From: Streptomyces pilosus
GTDB lineage: Bacteria > Actinomycetota > Actinomycetes > Streptomycetales > Streptomycetaceae
NCBI RefSeq assembly: GCF_014649835.1
Contig: NZ_BMTU01000008.1
Location: 278,739-342,738, forward strand
Length of the DNA stretch: 64,000 bases
Direction of reading: 5' to 3'
Positions 15,301 to 23,600 of the stretch are shown in pieces; position 1 is the stretch's first letter; every line of letters begins with the position of its first letter. The notes under the pieces are model-generated. The model did not search any database, was not told where the DNA came from, and saw only the letters and a program-made list of their open reading frames with translations. The position numbers were made by a program, and so were the translations under genes.

Positions 15301-15817
15301 GGTTGCTGTACCCATGGGTCGAGTAGGGCCACATGGTGAGCTGGGAGAGGGCGTCCCTGGAGCCGTAGACGTACCGGACCAGCGCGTTGGTGTTCCAGTC
15401 GAGCTTCTCGCCCTCTTTGTTCCAGCCGCCCTTGTCCTTCAGGCGCTCGCTCGTCTTCGTGTAGTCCGGGATCACGTCGTCCCCGCCCGGCGGCCAGGAC
15501 TGGCCGGACGCGAGGAAGGTGATGTAGGCGCGGTACCGGTAGAGGTACTTCCCCGGGGACACGTCCTGGGAGTCGTCGCTGGGGCGGTAGAACGGAATGG
15601 TGTAGTCGGTGTTGTGCGTCTTCCATCCGCTGGAGGACAGGAAACCCGAGGAGTAGTCCGGGCCGCCGTGATCGTCCAGCCGGACGTGGATCAGCGGGAT
15701 GCCGTCGTTACCCTTCAGATCGTCGAACAACGTTTTCCGCTCCGGCAGTACATAGCCGGTGAGCATGTCAACCGCTTTTTTCCAGTTGTCGTTGTTGTTG
15801 TCCTCGGGGTTGGCCAT
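12377..15817 (-). CDS. T7SS-associated protein with a roughly 535-residue charged helix (AAWKG-like)
   Basis: 1,146 residues. The N-terminal 425 residues form a globular domain (WKKAVDMLTGYVLPERKTLF at the start, and a DAWDGTSAAIF segment reminiscent of WXG turns). It resembles proteins called AAWKG family in Streptomyces T7SS loci; the name is from memory, the motif itself is absent. Residues about 430-965 are almost only Ala, Glu, Lys, Arg, Asp and Gln in KAEAEKEKAEAK-type repeats, predicting one very long helix or coiled coil. The tail (970-1146) is Gly/Pro-rich and disordered. No signal peptide or membrane segment is visible. It lies in the same transcription unit as the esx genes, 12 bp after the preceding stop. 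Confidence 0.75.
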   Translation of the reverse strand: MANPEDNNNDNWKKAVDMLTGYVLPERKTLFDDLKGNDGIPLIHVRLDDHGGPDYSSGFLSSSGWKTHNTDYTIPFYRPSDDSQDVSPGKYLYRYRAYITFLASGQSWPPGGDDVIPDYTKTSERLKDKGGWNKEGEKLDWNTNALVRYVYGSRDALSQLTMWPYSTHGYSNRSYSVNDADYVDLRTFTETAKAFDRVVKFFEDSAVTVGTWDTENIGEGSDAWDGTSAAIFKELIHKLARNYEGYADQLNGKGGDSSAVTIDGVTVTSEPARALAEAQGVLLAQAQKLSNAWNAWKAESNPQRWLYDMLQNARLTLFDTQYDKTDIETVSSGSGPYTSWHNYVVSTDGFQNNIVIEGKSYGRPSEMTTWKAIADEAVRRWEQSVQDWLSTAGAEAIVEIHKAFKAAEKAFDTSITDKDDRPLSEISAKAEADAEKKKAEAEAAAAKAQAEKEKAEAKAERDKEKAEAEKEKAEAKAAAEKEKAEAKAERDKEKAEAEKEKAEAKAAAEKEKAEAKAEQDAAKAAAEKEKAEAKAEQDAAKAEADREKAETKAEQDKEKAEAKAEQDAAKAEAAKEKADAKAEQAAAKEEAAKEKAEAKQAAAEQQAFVLAQNQKAQDEAKKERERAAAQAEADRAEAKAEQAAAQEEADREKAEAKAEQEAEKAEAKREQEAAKAEAEKEKAEAKAEQEAEKAEAKAEQEAAKAEADAEKEAAKQEQAQAKAEAEREQEAAKAEAEKEKAEARTEQEAARAEAAAEREAAEQDQADARSRAEAQQEEARREALQEKQQARLDAQNAKTEAQADYEQQKAEARAERDAALRDADRQEAAARQEYEQEKAEAREQRDQARQDAEQERAEARREYEREIAAGTGEDVAREEYDRRIEEVDAAEREAVERANAAEAEARSEYDRAKADAQADREEARTGAEQARKDAKAEYDQRMGDIQAEYDRISAEQKDIDELIRQRIADLPEPPDLSAYDPGGSPGSTGSAYSSVFDDNLYNQDDLASALGRPQSGDAPAGASAGGTGTGAGSPGMYPPMMRGAGGEAGGGSGERARTVIEPVVGRSGRTAATTPTVDDEEHRVVPRSTQTSGSTPFMPPMGPMGGAGAGDRPQTESGDRERTTWLAEDEDVWGTDEGGAPQALGR
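13560..14530 (-). repeat. Degenerate coding repeats of the KAE helix
   Basis: Within the coiled-coil gene, imperfect multiples of short units (plus-strand ttggcctcggccttctcc and variants) repeat many times. A near-identical block recurs at about 14320-14460. Such homogenous repeats invite unequal recombination and assembly collapse; all unit lengths seen keep the reading frame. Confidence 0.8.
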
Positions 15818-15829
15818 CGCCGAACTCCG

Positions 15830-16276
15830 CTACTCTTCCTCTTGGGTGCCACCGGGATTGTCGAGATCACTGTCGACATCTTCGAAGATGTCCATGAAAT
15901 CGTCCGGGGTGATGTTTTCCAGATTCTTGCCCTGAGCCTTGGCCAGCTCGTCGATCGTGTCCCACAACGCCTGTTCGAGGTCCTCGAAGAGGATCGTCTG
16001 GTCCTCCAGGATGCGCACGACCTCACCCGCGCCCTGCTGGATGACCTTGTTCAGGGCGCCCCCGCCGGCCGCGCTGTTCTCACCGGCCATGAGACCGATG
16101 ACCAGCGGCTTCGCGGAGTCGATCGTCGTGGTCGAGATGCTGTCCGCGATGAAAGTGATCGCCGGACCGGCGGTCGGACTGTCCTTGAGGATGTTCTCCA
16201 GGGTCGTCCGGAAGCCGTCGATCTGGTTGTTGATGAAATTCTTCAGGAACGTGCTGTCGAGGACCGTGACGGCCAC
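15830..16276 (-). CDS. Small T7SS-operon protein of unknown function
   Basis: 148 residues from a GTG with a good upstream GGAAGGG. The N-terminal part reads like a mixed helical domain (TFLKNFINNQIDGFRTTLENI), with a central Gly-rich turn, and the C-terminal 45 residues are strongly acidic (Asp/Glu). I do not recognise a named domain. It sits between esxA and the long-helix gene with gaps of 28 and 12 bp, so it is co-transcribed with them. An accessory or chaperone role in the secretion system is inferred from position only. Confidence 0.7.
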   Translation of the reverse strand: MAVTVLDSTFLKNFINNQIDGFRTTLENILKDSPTAGPAITFIADSISTTTIDSAKPLVIGLMAGENSAAGGGALNKVIQQGAGEVVRILEDQTILFEDLEQALWDTIDELAKAQGKNLENITPDDFMDIFEDVDSDLDNPGGTQEEE

Positions 16277-16304
16277 GTGATCACCCTTCCGTCACAGGCC
16301 GGCG

Positions 16305-16625
16305 TCAGCGGCTGCCGATCCTGATGTCGCCCCAGCGCTGCGACAGGTTCTGCTCCGTGTACCGGTAGTTGCCGGAGATCTCGGTGAGCAGACCGGAGTG
16401 GTTGGCGAGCAGGGTCTTGATGTTCTCGACAGCGTTGTCCCACTTCGCCTGGACCTCGCTGTAGACGTCCCGGTCGTCACCGATCCAGCTGTTGCGGAGT
16501 TCGGCGAGCTCCATTTCCAGGTTGGCCAGAATGCTCATGATCGCCTGGGACTGGCCGACCATGTCGTCCGCCGCGCCTTCGGCATGGTTGTAGTCGACGT
16601 AGATGTAGCCGTCGGAGAAGTCCAT
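16305..16625 (-). CDS. esxA: WXG100 protein, EsxA-like
   Basis: 106 residues, two helices joined by a WIG turn (SWIGDD near residue 47), the defining W-x-G of the WXG100 family. Near the C-terminus YRYTE fits the YxxxD/E secretion signal of ESX substrates. WXG100 proteins form antiparallel four-helix dimers, here presumably with the protein encoded just upstream, and are recognised by the last ATPase domain of EccC. The start ATG has AGAGGAAT upstream. Calling it esxA rather than esxB is a convention, based on the intact WxG. Confidence 0.85.
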   Translation of the reverse strand: MDFSDGYIYVDYNHAEGAADDMVGQSQAIMSILANLEMELAELRNSWIGDDRDVYSEVQAKWDNAVENIKTLLANHSGLLTEISGNYRYTEQNLSQRWGDIRIGSR

Positions 16626-16694
16626 CGGATTCCTCTATTCACCGGGAGAACGACGTGAGTGGAAGGGCTGGAGGGTCTGCTGGGTGCGTCGGCG

Positions 16695-17045
16695 TCAGTT
16701 CGACGACGTGTTGGTGCCGTTGAGCTCGTCGAACACCTGCGTGGAACGCGAGTACTCGGTGTCGATCGCGTCACTGGTCGACCCCTGCACCAGCCCGTGC
16801 TCCGTCAGGGTGGTGTTGAGCTCGTCGACCATCCGGTCCAGATTGATCAGGATGGTGTCGACGTGCTCGTCCCACTGCTCCAGCAGTTTCTTGTACTTTC
16901 CGCCGTCCACGCCCCCGTAATTCGCGGCGAGCGTGTGCGACGTGGACTGGACGTCCTGCTGACAGCGCTGGACACCGGTGAAGGCCTGTTCCAGCGCCAT
17001 GATCCCGTTGCGGGTCGCGCGTTCTTCGGACTGCTGCATGGCCAT
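16695..17045 (-). CDS. esxB: WXG100-family protein, EsxB-like
   Basis: 116 residues, helical, with NYGG at the hairpin position: the Trp of W-x-G is replaced by Tyr. A C-terminal extension is Ser/Thr/Asn-rich. It starts at the ATG at 17045, preceded by AAGGGGAG at good spacing; an upstream in-frame ATG at 17075 lacks one. It is the first gene of the esx transcription unit and likely the heterodimer partner of the next gene. The canonical YxxxD/E signal is not seen; the closest match (YSRST) lacks the acidic residue. Confidence 0.8.
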   Translation of the reverse strand: MAMQQSEERATRNGIMALEQAFTGVQRCQQDVQSTSHTLAANYGGVDGGKYKKLLEQWDEHVDTILINLDRMVDELNTTLTEHGLVQGSTSDAIDTEYSRSTQVFDELNGTNTSSN

Positions 17046-17161
17046 GAGAGAACTCCCCTTTTCGGCACGACTCACCGGGATGCGACCCTCACTTTCACCC
17101 TGCGGGCAGACAGGGCTTCCCCGCGCTCACGAAGGACACGCCGGGGTCATGGGGTGGCCAG

Positions 17162-17191
17162 ATGCTATGCACGGCGCAACTTGTTTGGCAA
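17162..17191 (-). promoter_or_regulatory. Predicted housekeeping-type promoter of the esx operon
   Basis: On the minus strand TTGCCA (17191-17186) is followed after 18 bp by TAGCAT (17167-17162). This matches the Streptomyces HrdB pattern TTGnnn-N17/18-TAnnnT. It would start transcription about 110 bp upstream of esxB. Confidence 0.5.
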
Positions 17192-17225
17192 TTGGCCGAG
17201 AAACCGCGAAGGCCCCCATCAAACA

Positions 17226-17237
17226 GCTCAATTGAGC
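17226..17237. promoter_or_regulatory. Perfect 12-bp palindrome upstream of the esx promoter
   Basis: GCTCAATTGAGC is its own reverse complement. It lies about 35 bp upstream of the predicted -35 box, and a second CAATTG core occurs at 17189-17194 next to that box. Placement suits an operator or activator site; the binding protein is unknown. Confidence 0.4.
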
Positions 17238-17419
17238 ACTGCCCTGGAATTCACGCCACTCAGGTGAGCGGCGTGGTGCATGCGGCCGGACAGATCGGGC
17301 ATCGGCGCCGTCCACCGGCCACCGCAGGATGCCCGGCTGAACGCGGGGTGACCGGCCGGACGCCAAGAATTTGCCTTCCGGACGGCCGCCGGCGGGGCAC
17401 GGTCCTCCCCTCCTGCCCG

Positions 17420-18892
17420 CTACCGCCCGGGACACCGCAGCGTCACCCGGGCCTCGCCCGCGGACGCCGCCTCGGGGGTCAGGTCCGGGCCGCTGGGCAG
17501 CATGGCCAGCATCGGGGACGGCATCGTCCGCGCCTCGACACCCTCGTAGCCCAGCGCCTTCACCGCCTCCTGGGACAGCAGCCGGTACTTCACACCCTCG
17601 TCCGTCACCAGGTACGTGGTGTCGCCCAGCCCGCTGCCGCTCGCGCTCAACGCCCTGACCAGCGCGCCCTTTCCGGCCCGTACGGCGATGGAGTCGACCT
17701 TCAGGCAGCCCGGTTCGACCTCGGGCGCCGGTGCCTGCACGGCCCCGGGCAGGGCGCTCCCGGGCAGCACGGAAGCGCCCACCCGCACCCCGGAGGCCGT
17801 GGAGTCGACCTCCGCGCAGGACACGGAGCCGGTGGCGACGGTGACCGCCTTCGGCGGCCGCGCGGGCAGCTTCGCCGGCTCCGGGCTCCGCGCACCGGGG
17901 GCGAGGTGCCCGGCCAGGGTGTCCGCGCCGAGCGTCGCCACGGTCGCGGCGCCCCCGCCGTACGCCTTCTCCCGCGTCTGCGGATCGCCCAGCAGGAGGG
18001 CCGCCTCCGTATCCGTCAGGGGCACGAGTCCGTCCTTCGTGAGCAGGTGGTGGCGGGCGGCGGAGCCGGGCACGTCGACCTTGAAGAGCTGCCCGATCCT
18101 GGTGCTCCGCCCGGCCAGTCCGGGCCCCTTCCCGCCCCGGCCCGGTACGTCGGCGGGCGCCAGGTCGGGGCCCAGCGGGAAGGCGTCGAGGAACGCCGCG
18201 GAGACGGGACGCGGGGTGACGTCGCCGTACCCGAGGGCCTCGGCCGCCTTCGCCCGCCCGTCCAGCCGCAGCCGGCTGCCCTGCCACAGCAGGTACGTGG
18301 CGTCGTCCGGGCCGGCGACCAGCAGGCCCTCGTCCTCGCCCAGCCGCCGGCCGCCGGGCACGTCCTGCGGGGCGTCGGCGCCGAGGGCGAGCGTCGTGGT
18401 CGCCGTGACGACGCCCGTCGTCCGGGGCAGGACGCCGGAACACACCAGCCACGGGGTGCGGTCGAGGTCTCCGGTGCCCGGCAGCGCCTCGGGGCCGTCG
18501 GGGATGCCGACGGGGGTTCCGTGCGGGGTGCCGGCCAGCGAGGACGTGCCCACGGTCGTGACGCCGATGCCGCCGCCGGTGATCAGCCGGGCCGACGCGT
18601 AGTTGCGCACCGGGCGCAGCCGCCCGTCCAGGTAGAGGTAGCGCGCGCCGGTCTGCTTGTCGACGATCAGGTTCTCCCCCGAGCGCCACGAGTCGTTGCC
18701 GCCGGGCCTCAGGAGTCCGAAGACGAAGGCGCCCGCGCACACCAGCAAGGCGATGATCACGCCGATCGCGGCGCCGCGGTTGGTCCTGCCCAGCGGGCTC
18801 TCCGGGGCGTCGGGCTCCGAGCGCAGCATGGCCGAGGCCAGCCGGCCCATGATGAAGAGGTGCGCCTGTACTTGGTCGCGCTTGCTGTGCAT
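17420..18892 (-). CDS. eccB: T7SS core membrane protein EccB
   Basis: 490 residues, the normal EccB size. A cytosolic N-terminus (MHSKRDQVQAHLFIMGRL, matching the conserved EccB start) precedes one membrane helix at about 40-61 and a large extracytoplasmic domain with repeated LGYG/ALGYEGVEA and PSGPDL-type motifs typical of the EccB R-repeats. Cysteine pairs (CSGV, SCAEVD, GCLKVD, LRCPG) are probably disulphide-bonded. EccB joins EccC and EccD in the membrane complex. The ATG at 18892 has GGGAGAACGG upstream; the frame is open much further upstream, but that part overlaps eccD out of frame and is not coding. Confidence 0.9.
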   Translation of the reverse strand: MHSKRDQVQAHLFIMGRLASAMLRSEPDAPESPLGRTNRGAAIGVIIALLVCAGAFVFGLLRPGGNDSWRSGENLIVDKQTGARYLYLDGRLRPVRNYASARLITGGGIGVTTVGTSSLAGTPHGTPVGIPDGPEALPGTGDLDRTPWLVCSGVLPRTTGVVTATTTLALGADAPQDVPGGRRLGEDEGLLVAGPDDATYLLWQGSRLRLDGRAKAAEALGYGDVTPRPVSAAFLDAFPLGPDLAPADVPGRGGKGPGLAGRSTRIGQLFKVDVPGSAARHHLLTKDGLVPLTDTEAALLLGDPQTREKAYGGGAATVATLGADTLAGHLAPGARSPEPAKLPARPPKAVTVATGSVSCAEVDSTASGVRVGASVLPGSALPGAVQAPAPEVEPGCLKVDSIAVRAGKGALVRALSASGSGLGDTTYLVTDEGVKYRLLSQEAVKALGYEGVEARTMPSPMLAMLPSGPDLTPEAASAGEARVTLRCPGR

Positions 18893-18909
18893 GTCGCCGT
18901 TCTCCCGGG

Positions 18910-20307
18910 TCAGCCGTTGATGCCGCGGAGCCGGCCGTAGACGCCCATCGACCAGAGCGTCAGCGGCAAGATGCTGAGGGCGGCGAGTGAGTGCAGCAGC
19001 TCGGCCGCGCGCCCCCAGTACGGGACGAGCCGCCGTCCGGGCACGGTCCACGAGGCGATGGTGATCGCGGCGGCCAGCCCCATCAGGCCGGCCGTCAGGG
19101 TCAGCCGGTCCGCCGGGGCGAGGGAGCGCGCCGAGACGAACAGCAGCAGGACCACGCCCCAGGCCCCGGCGGCGGTCAGCGCCAGCCGCTGCCAGACATT
19201 GCCCAGCCCCCGGCTGTGCAGCAGCAGCAGGAGGGAGAGGGCCACGACGGTGAGGATCTCGGCGAGGCCCGGCGACGCCATGAGGGCCACCAGGCAGGGC
19301 AGGCAGACCAGGCCGATGGCGCCGTAGAGGGCGGTCATCCAGCCGTCCGCCAGCGCCGAGCGCGCGTCGACGTCCGAGGAGGAGTACGGGTCGATGCCCT
19401 GCTGCAGCTGCTGGACGTTGGTCGGCAGGGGCGGCATCCGCATGCCGGCCAGCCGGAACGACAGCGACGGGACGAACCCGCCGAAGAGCACCACCACGAC
19501 GGCCACCACGCCGGCCGCCTGCTGCGGGGCCAGGCCCAGGGTGATCAGGGCGGCGCCGAGCGCGCCCGCGGCGGCGACGCAGGCCGCGCCGATGAACAGC
19601 GCCGGGTACACGCCGACCGCCGCCAGGGCGAGCACCGCGCCCGCGCCGCCGGCCGCGGACGCCGCCAGCAGCCGGGCGCCGAGGACGGCTTCGCCGTCGG
19701 CGCCGCCCAGGTCGCCGCCGGGCAGCAGCCAGCCCGCCAGGGCGAAGTAGGGGGCCGCCATCAGGCCGAGCACCGAGCCGGCTCCGGCGTCCCCGACGGC
19801 ACGGGAGGCGGAGCCCGCCCCGGCGATCAGCAGCAGTCCCGCGGCCGAGGCGGCGACGGCCCGCACCCAGCCCGCCGTGCCCGGCATGGCCAGCAGCACG
19901 ATGCCCAGTACGAGGGTGGCCGCGGCCAGTCCGCGCAGCAGCCGCCGGCCGGCCTCCGGGCTCCAGCCGTGCGGCCTGCGGCCCATGCCGTCGGCGATGC
20001 CGTCGACCAGGTCGTCGATGTGCACCTCGGGCAACTCCGCGGTGCGCGGGCGGAGATGCAGCTCCTCTCCGTCCCGCAGACCGAGGGAGTCCAAGGTACT
20101 CTCGGGGTCGAGCGGTGGACCGCCCAGGCGTTGCAGCACCCAGCCGCCGTGTTCCAGGCCGGATTCCTCCAGGCCGTCCCCTCCGTACGCGATCACTGTG
20201 GGCAGCAGATCGGCGACGGGGACGTCGGAGGGCACCGCCAGGTCGACGGTCCTGGCCGGAGCACGTACGGTGACGCGGCACAGGCTTGCCGTCTGAATCT
20301 CTGTCAT
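18910..20307 (-). CDS. eccD: T7SS membrane channel protein EccD
   Basis: 465 residues. Residues 1-95 form a ubiquitin-like domain (CRVTVRAPARTVDLAVPSDV start, DGEELHLRPR end), followed by about 11 hydrophobic segments from residue 120 to the C-terminus, the standard EccD architecture. EccD dimers form the bulk of the inner-membrane channel. The stop is 17 bp before the eccB start, so the two are one unit. The start at 20307 faces the divergent eccC across 293 bp. Confidence 0.9.
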   Translation of the reverse strand: MTEIQTASLCRVTVRAPARTVDLAVPSDVPVADLLPTVIAYGGDGLEESGLEHGGWVLQRLGGPPLDPESTLDSLGLRDGEELHLRPRTAELPEVHIDDLVDGIADGMGRRPHGWSPEAGRRLLRGLAAATLVLGIVLLAMPGTAGWVRAVAASAAGLLLIAGAGSASRAVGDAGAGSVLGLMAAPYFALAGWLLPGGDLGGADGEAVLGARLLAASAAGGAGAVLALAAVGVYPALFIGAACVAAAGALGAALITLGLAPQQAAGVVAVVVVLFGGFVPSLSFRLAGMRMPPLPTNVQQLQQGIDPYSSSDVDARSALADGWMTALYGAIGLVCLPCLVALMASPGLAEILTVVALSLLLLLHSRGLGNVWQRLALTAAGAWGVVLLLFVSARSLAPADRLTLTAGLMGLAAAITIASWTVPGRRLVPYWGRAAELLHSLAALSILPLTLWSMGVYGRLRGING

Positions 20308-20600
20308 GGGTTCGGGGTTCACACTTTCTGGCAGGCCACGGAATGCGCGGTGGCTGGAACGTGACAGCGGCACACCGGTCGGTCGCCGAACGCGACGGAA
20401 AAGTCGGACGGGGCATGCGCCGACGAGTTTGACCGGACGCCGGTCTTTTCGCAACACCACTCCGGGAGTTCAGCGTCCCGGAACTCCACCGTCATTGTCC
20501 CGCCGCCGTCGCGCGGGAATCTGACCCTTTACGGAGAACCCGTGACGTTCCCGCGGGGTTTCCCCGAAATTCCTTTTGCCATCACTGAGGAGGACGTTCG
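20308..20600. promoter_or_regulatory. Divergent eccD / eccC control region
   Basis: No gene is visible. The region must hold promoters in both directions. It contains the inverted repeat GGAGTTC (20465-20471) / GAACTCC (20481-20487), 9 bp apart, a candidate operator shared by both halves of the secretion apparatus. I could not fix convincing -35/-10 pairs. Confidence 0.5.
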
Positions 20601-23600
20601 TTGAGCGTGATCCTGTTCCGCCGGCCGGCCCGCCGCAAAGGGCCGGAAATGCCGTCGGGGGAACTGAGCCTTCAGGAGCCGCCGACACTTCCCGAGGTCG
20701 TGCCGGACAGTTCCGCGGTGTGGACGTACCTCCCGATGGCGCTGATGTCGGTCTCCATGATGCTGATGTTCATGCGGCCGGGGATGAGCCGGGACAGCGG
20801 CGGGTTCATCTACATCGCGCTCGGGGTGATGGTGATCGCGTCGGCGGGCATGATGCTCGGCCAGGTCATGCGCCGCAACGGCGAACGCAAGCAGCGGATG
20901 AAGGGCGAGCGCCGCGACTACCTGCGGTACCTGCGGCAGACCCGGCGCCTGGTGCGGGCGTCCATCGTCGAGCAGCAGCGCGCCCTGGCCTGGCGCCACC
21001 CGGAACCCGAGGCGCTGTCGTCACTGGCGCGCAGCACCCGGCTGTGGGAGCGGCGGTCGTCGGACGAGGACTTCGCCGAGGTGCGGATGGGCGTGGGCGA
21101 CCAGCGGCTGGCGATGCGGCTGACGCCGCTGTCGACCAAACCCGTCGAGGACCTGGAGCCGCTGTCGGCGCACGCGCTGCGCAGCTTCACCCGGGCCTAC
21201 TCCACCGTCCGGGACCAGCCCGTCGCGATCTACCTGCGGGCCTGGTCGAAGGTGCTGTTCCGCGGGGACGAGGAGCGGATACGCGCCCAGGTACGGGCCC
21301 TGCTCGCACAGTTGGCGGTGTTCCACTCCCCCGACGACCTGTGGATCGCGCTGTGCGTCTCGGACGAGCGGCGCGCGGAGTGGGAGTGGGCGAAGTGGCT
21401 GCCGCACAGCCTGCACCGGCACGAGGAGGACGGCGCCGGACCGGCCCGCCTGATCGCCTCGGCCTTCACCGAGCTGGAGAACCTGCTCGGCGCCGAGTTC
21501 CTGGAACGTCCGGGCGCCGACCCCGACGCGGTCCCGGGACGTGAGGAGCCGTACACGGTCGTCGTGATCGACGGCTGCACGGTGCCGGCCGGCCACCGTT
21601 TCGACGGCCACGGGTTCCGCAACGCGGTGGTGCTCGACCTCACCGGGGCGCTCGCCTGGAAGCCCGGCCGGACCACGCTGCGCCTGCAGGTGGACGAGAG
21701 CGGCGTCGCGCTGGTGCGCACCGACCGCGACCGCAAGGAGCAGTCGACGGTGCTCGGCCGGCCCGACCGGCTGGGCACGGTGGGCGCGCTCGCGCTCGCC
21801 CGGCTGCTGGCGCCGTACCGGATGAGCGTGGGCGGCGACGACTCCAGGCCGCTCGCCGACGACGTCGAACTGACCTCGCTGCTGAACATCCCCGACCTGC
21901 ACCGGCACGACCCGGCCACGCTGTGGGAGCGGGCGACCGGGAGTGCCCGGCTGCGCGTGCCGATCGCGGTGAGCGGCGAGGGCAGGCCGGTGGAACTGGA
22001 CATCAAGGAGTCCGCGCAGGGCGGTACGGGACCGCACGGCATGCTGATCGGCGCCACCGGCTCCGGCAAGAGCGAACTGCTGCGCACACTGGTGCTGGGT
22101 CTTGCGCTGACCAACTCCTCCGAGACGCTGAACTTCGTCCTCGTCGACTTCAAGGGCGGCGCGACCTTCCTCGGCCTCGACGAACTGCCGCACACCTCGG
22201 CGGTCATCACCAACCTCGCGGACGAGGTGGCGCTGGTCGCGCGGATGCAGGACGCCCTGCACGGGGAGCTGATCCGGCGGCAGGAGCTGCTGCGTGCCGC
22301 CGGGAACTACACCTCCGCGCTGGAGTACGAGAAGGCGCGGCAGTCCGGGACGCCGCTGCAACCGCTGCCCAGCCTGTTCGTGGTGGTCGATGAGTTCAGC
22401 GAACTGCTGGCCTCGCACCGCGACTTCATGGAGCTGTTCGTGATGATCGGACGGCTCGGGCGCAGCCTCGGGGTCCATCTGCTGCTCGCCTCGCAGCGGC
22501 TGGACGAGGGCCGCATGCACCAGCTGGAGAGCCACCTGTCGTACCGGATCGGTCTGCGGACGTTCTCCGCGATGGAGAGCCGGGGCGTGCTCGGGGTGCC
22601 GGACGCCTACGAGCTGCCCGCACAGCCGGGCGCCGGATTCCTCAAGAGCGGCGTCGACGCGCTGACCCGGTTCCGGGCCGCGTACGTCTCGGGGCCGTAC
22701 CGGCGGCGCCGGGCCGTGGTGCAGGCGCAGGTGGCGCGTCAGGTGGTGCCGTGGACGGCGGAGTGGGTGGTGCCGCGCGCACCCTCGGACCCGGACCTGA
22801 CGGGCGAGCCCGACGAGCCGGAGCCCGCGCCGGAGGGCGAGGGGGACGACGGCGGGGAGACGCTGCTGTCGGTGGCGCTCGACCGGCTGCGCGGGGCGGG
22901 GCCGCCCGCGCACCAGGTGTGGCTGCCGCCGCTGGGCCGGCCGGCCACCCTGGACCAGATCCTGCCGCCGCTGGCACCCGATCCGCGGTACGGCCTGACC
23001 ACGGCCGACTGGCCGCTGCGGGGACGGCTCACGGTGCCGGTGGGGGTCGTGGACCGGCCCTTCGACCAGCTGCGCGACCTGCTGACGGTGGACCTGTCGG
23101 CGGCCGGCGGACACGTGGCCATCGCCGGGGGCCCGCAGAGCGGCAAGAGCACCCTGCTGCGGACCCTCATCACCGCGCTGGCCCTCACCCACACCCCGCG
23201 CGAAGTGCAGTTCTACTGCCTGGACTTCGGCGGCGGCACGCTGGCCTCACTGGACGGGCTGCCCCATGTGAGCGGGGTCGCGGCGCGGGTGGACACCGAA
23301 CGGGTGGGCCGGACGGTGGCGGAGGTCACCGGGCTGCTCGCCCGGCGGGAGCGGTTCTTCCTGGAGCACGGCATCGACTCCATGGCGACGTACCGCAAGC
23401 GGCGCGCGGCGGGCGAGTTCCCCGACGAGCCGCACGGGGACGTCTTCCTCGCCGTCGACGGCTGGGCCACCGTGCGCCAGGACTTCGACCGGCACATCCC
23501 CACGTTCAACGCGCTGGCCGCCCGCGGGCTCAACTACGGCGTCCACCTGATCGTCACCACCGCCCGCTGGGTGGAGCTGTCGTCCTCGGTGCGCGACCAG

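Larger units (their letters stand above)
17046..17419. other. 374-bp gap between eccB and esxB: promoter region
   Basis: No gene is visible. This stretch is clearly richer in A+T than its surroundings around 17160-17250 and holds a promoter-like pair and a perfect palindrome (listed separately). It separates the eccD-eccB pair from the esx-to-effector genes, suggesting that the substrates have their own promoter although all are on the same strand. Confidence 0.7.

Noticed and set aside
17420..20416. A single 998-codon frame covering eccB and the eccD region
   Set aside because: Upstream of 18892 the translation is out of frame with EccD and Arg/Gly-rich; EccB starts at its conserved MHSKRDQVQ with a good ribosome site.
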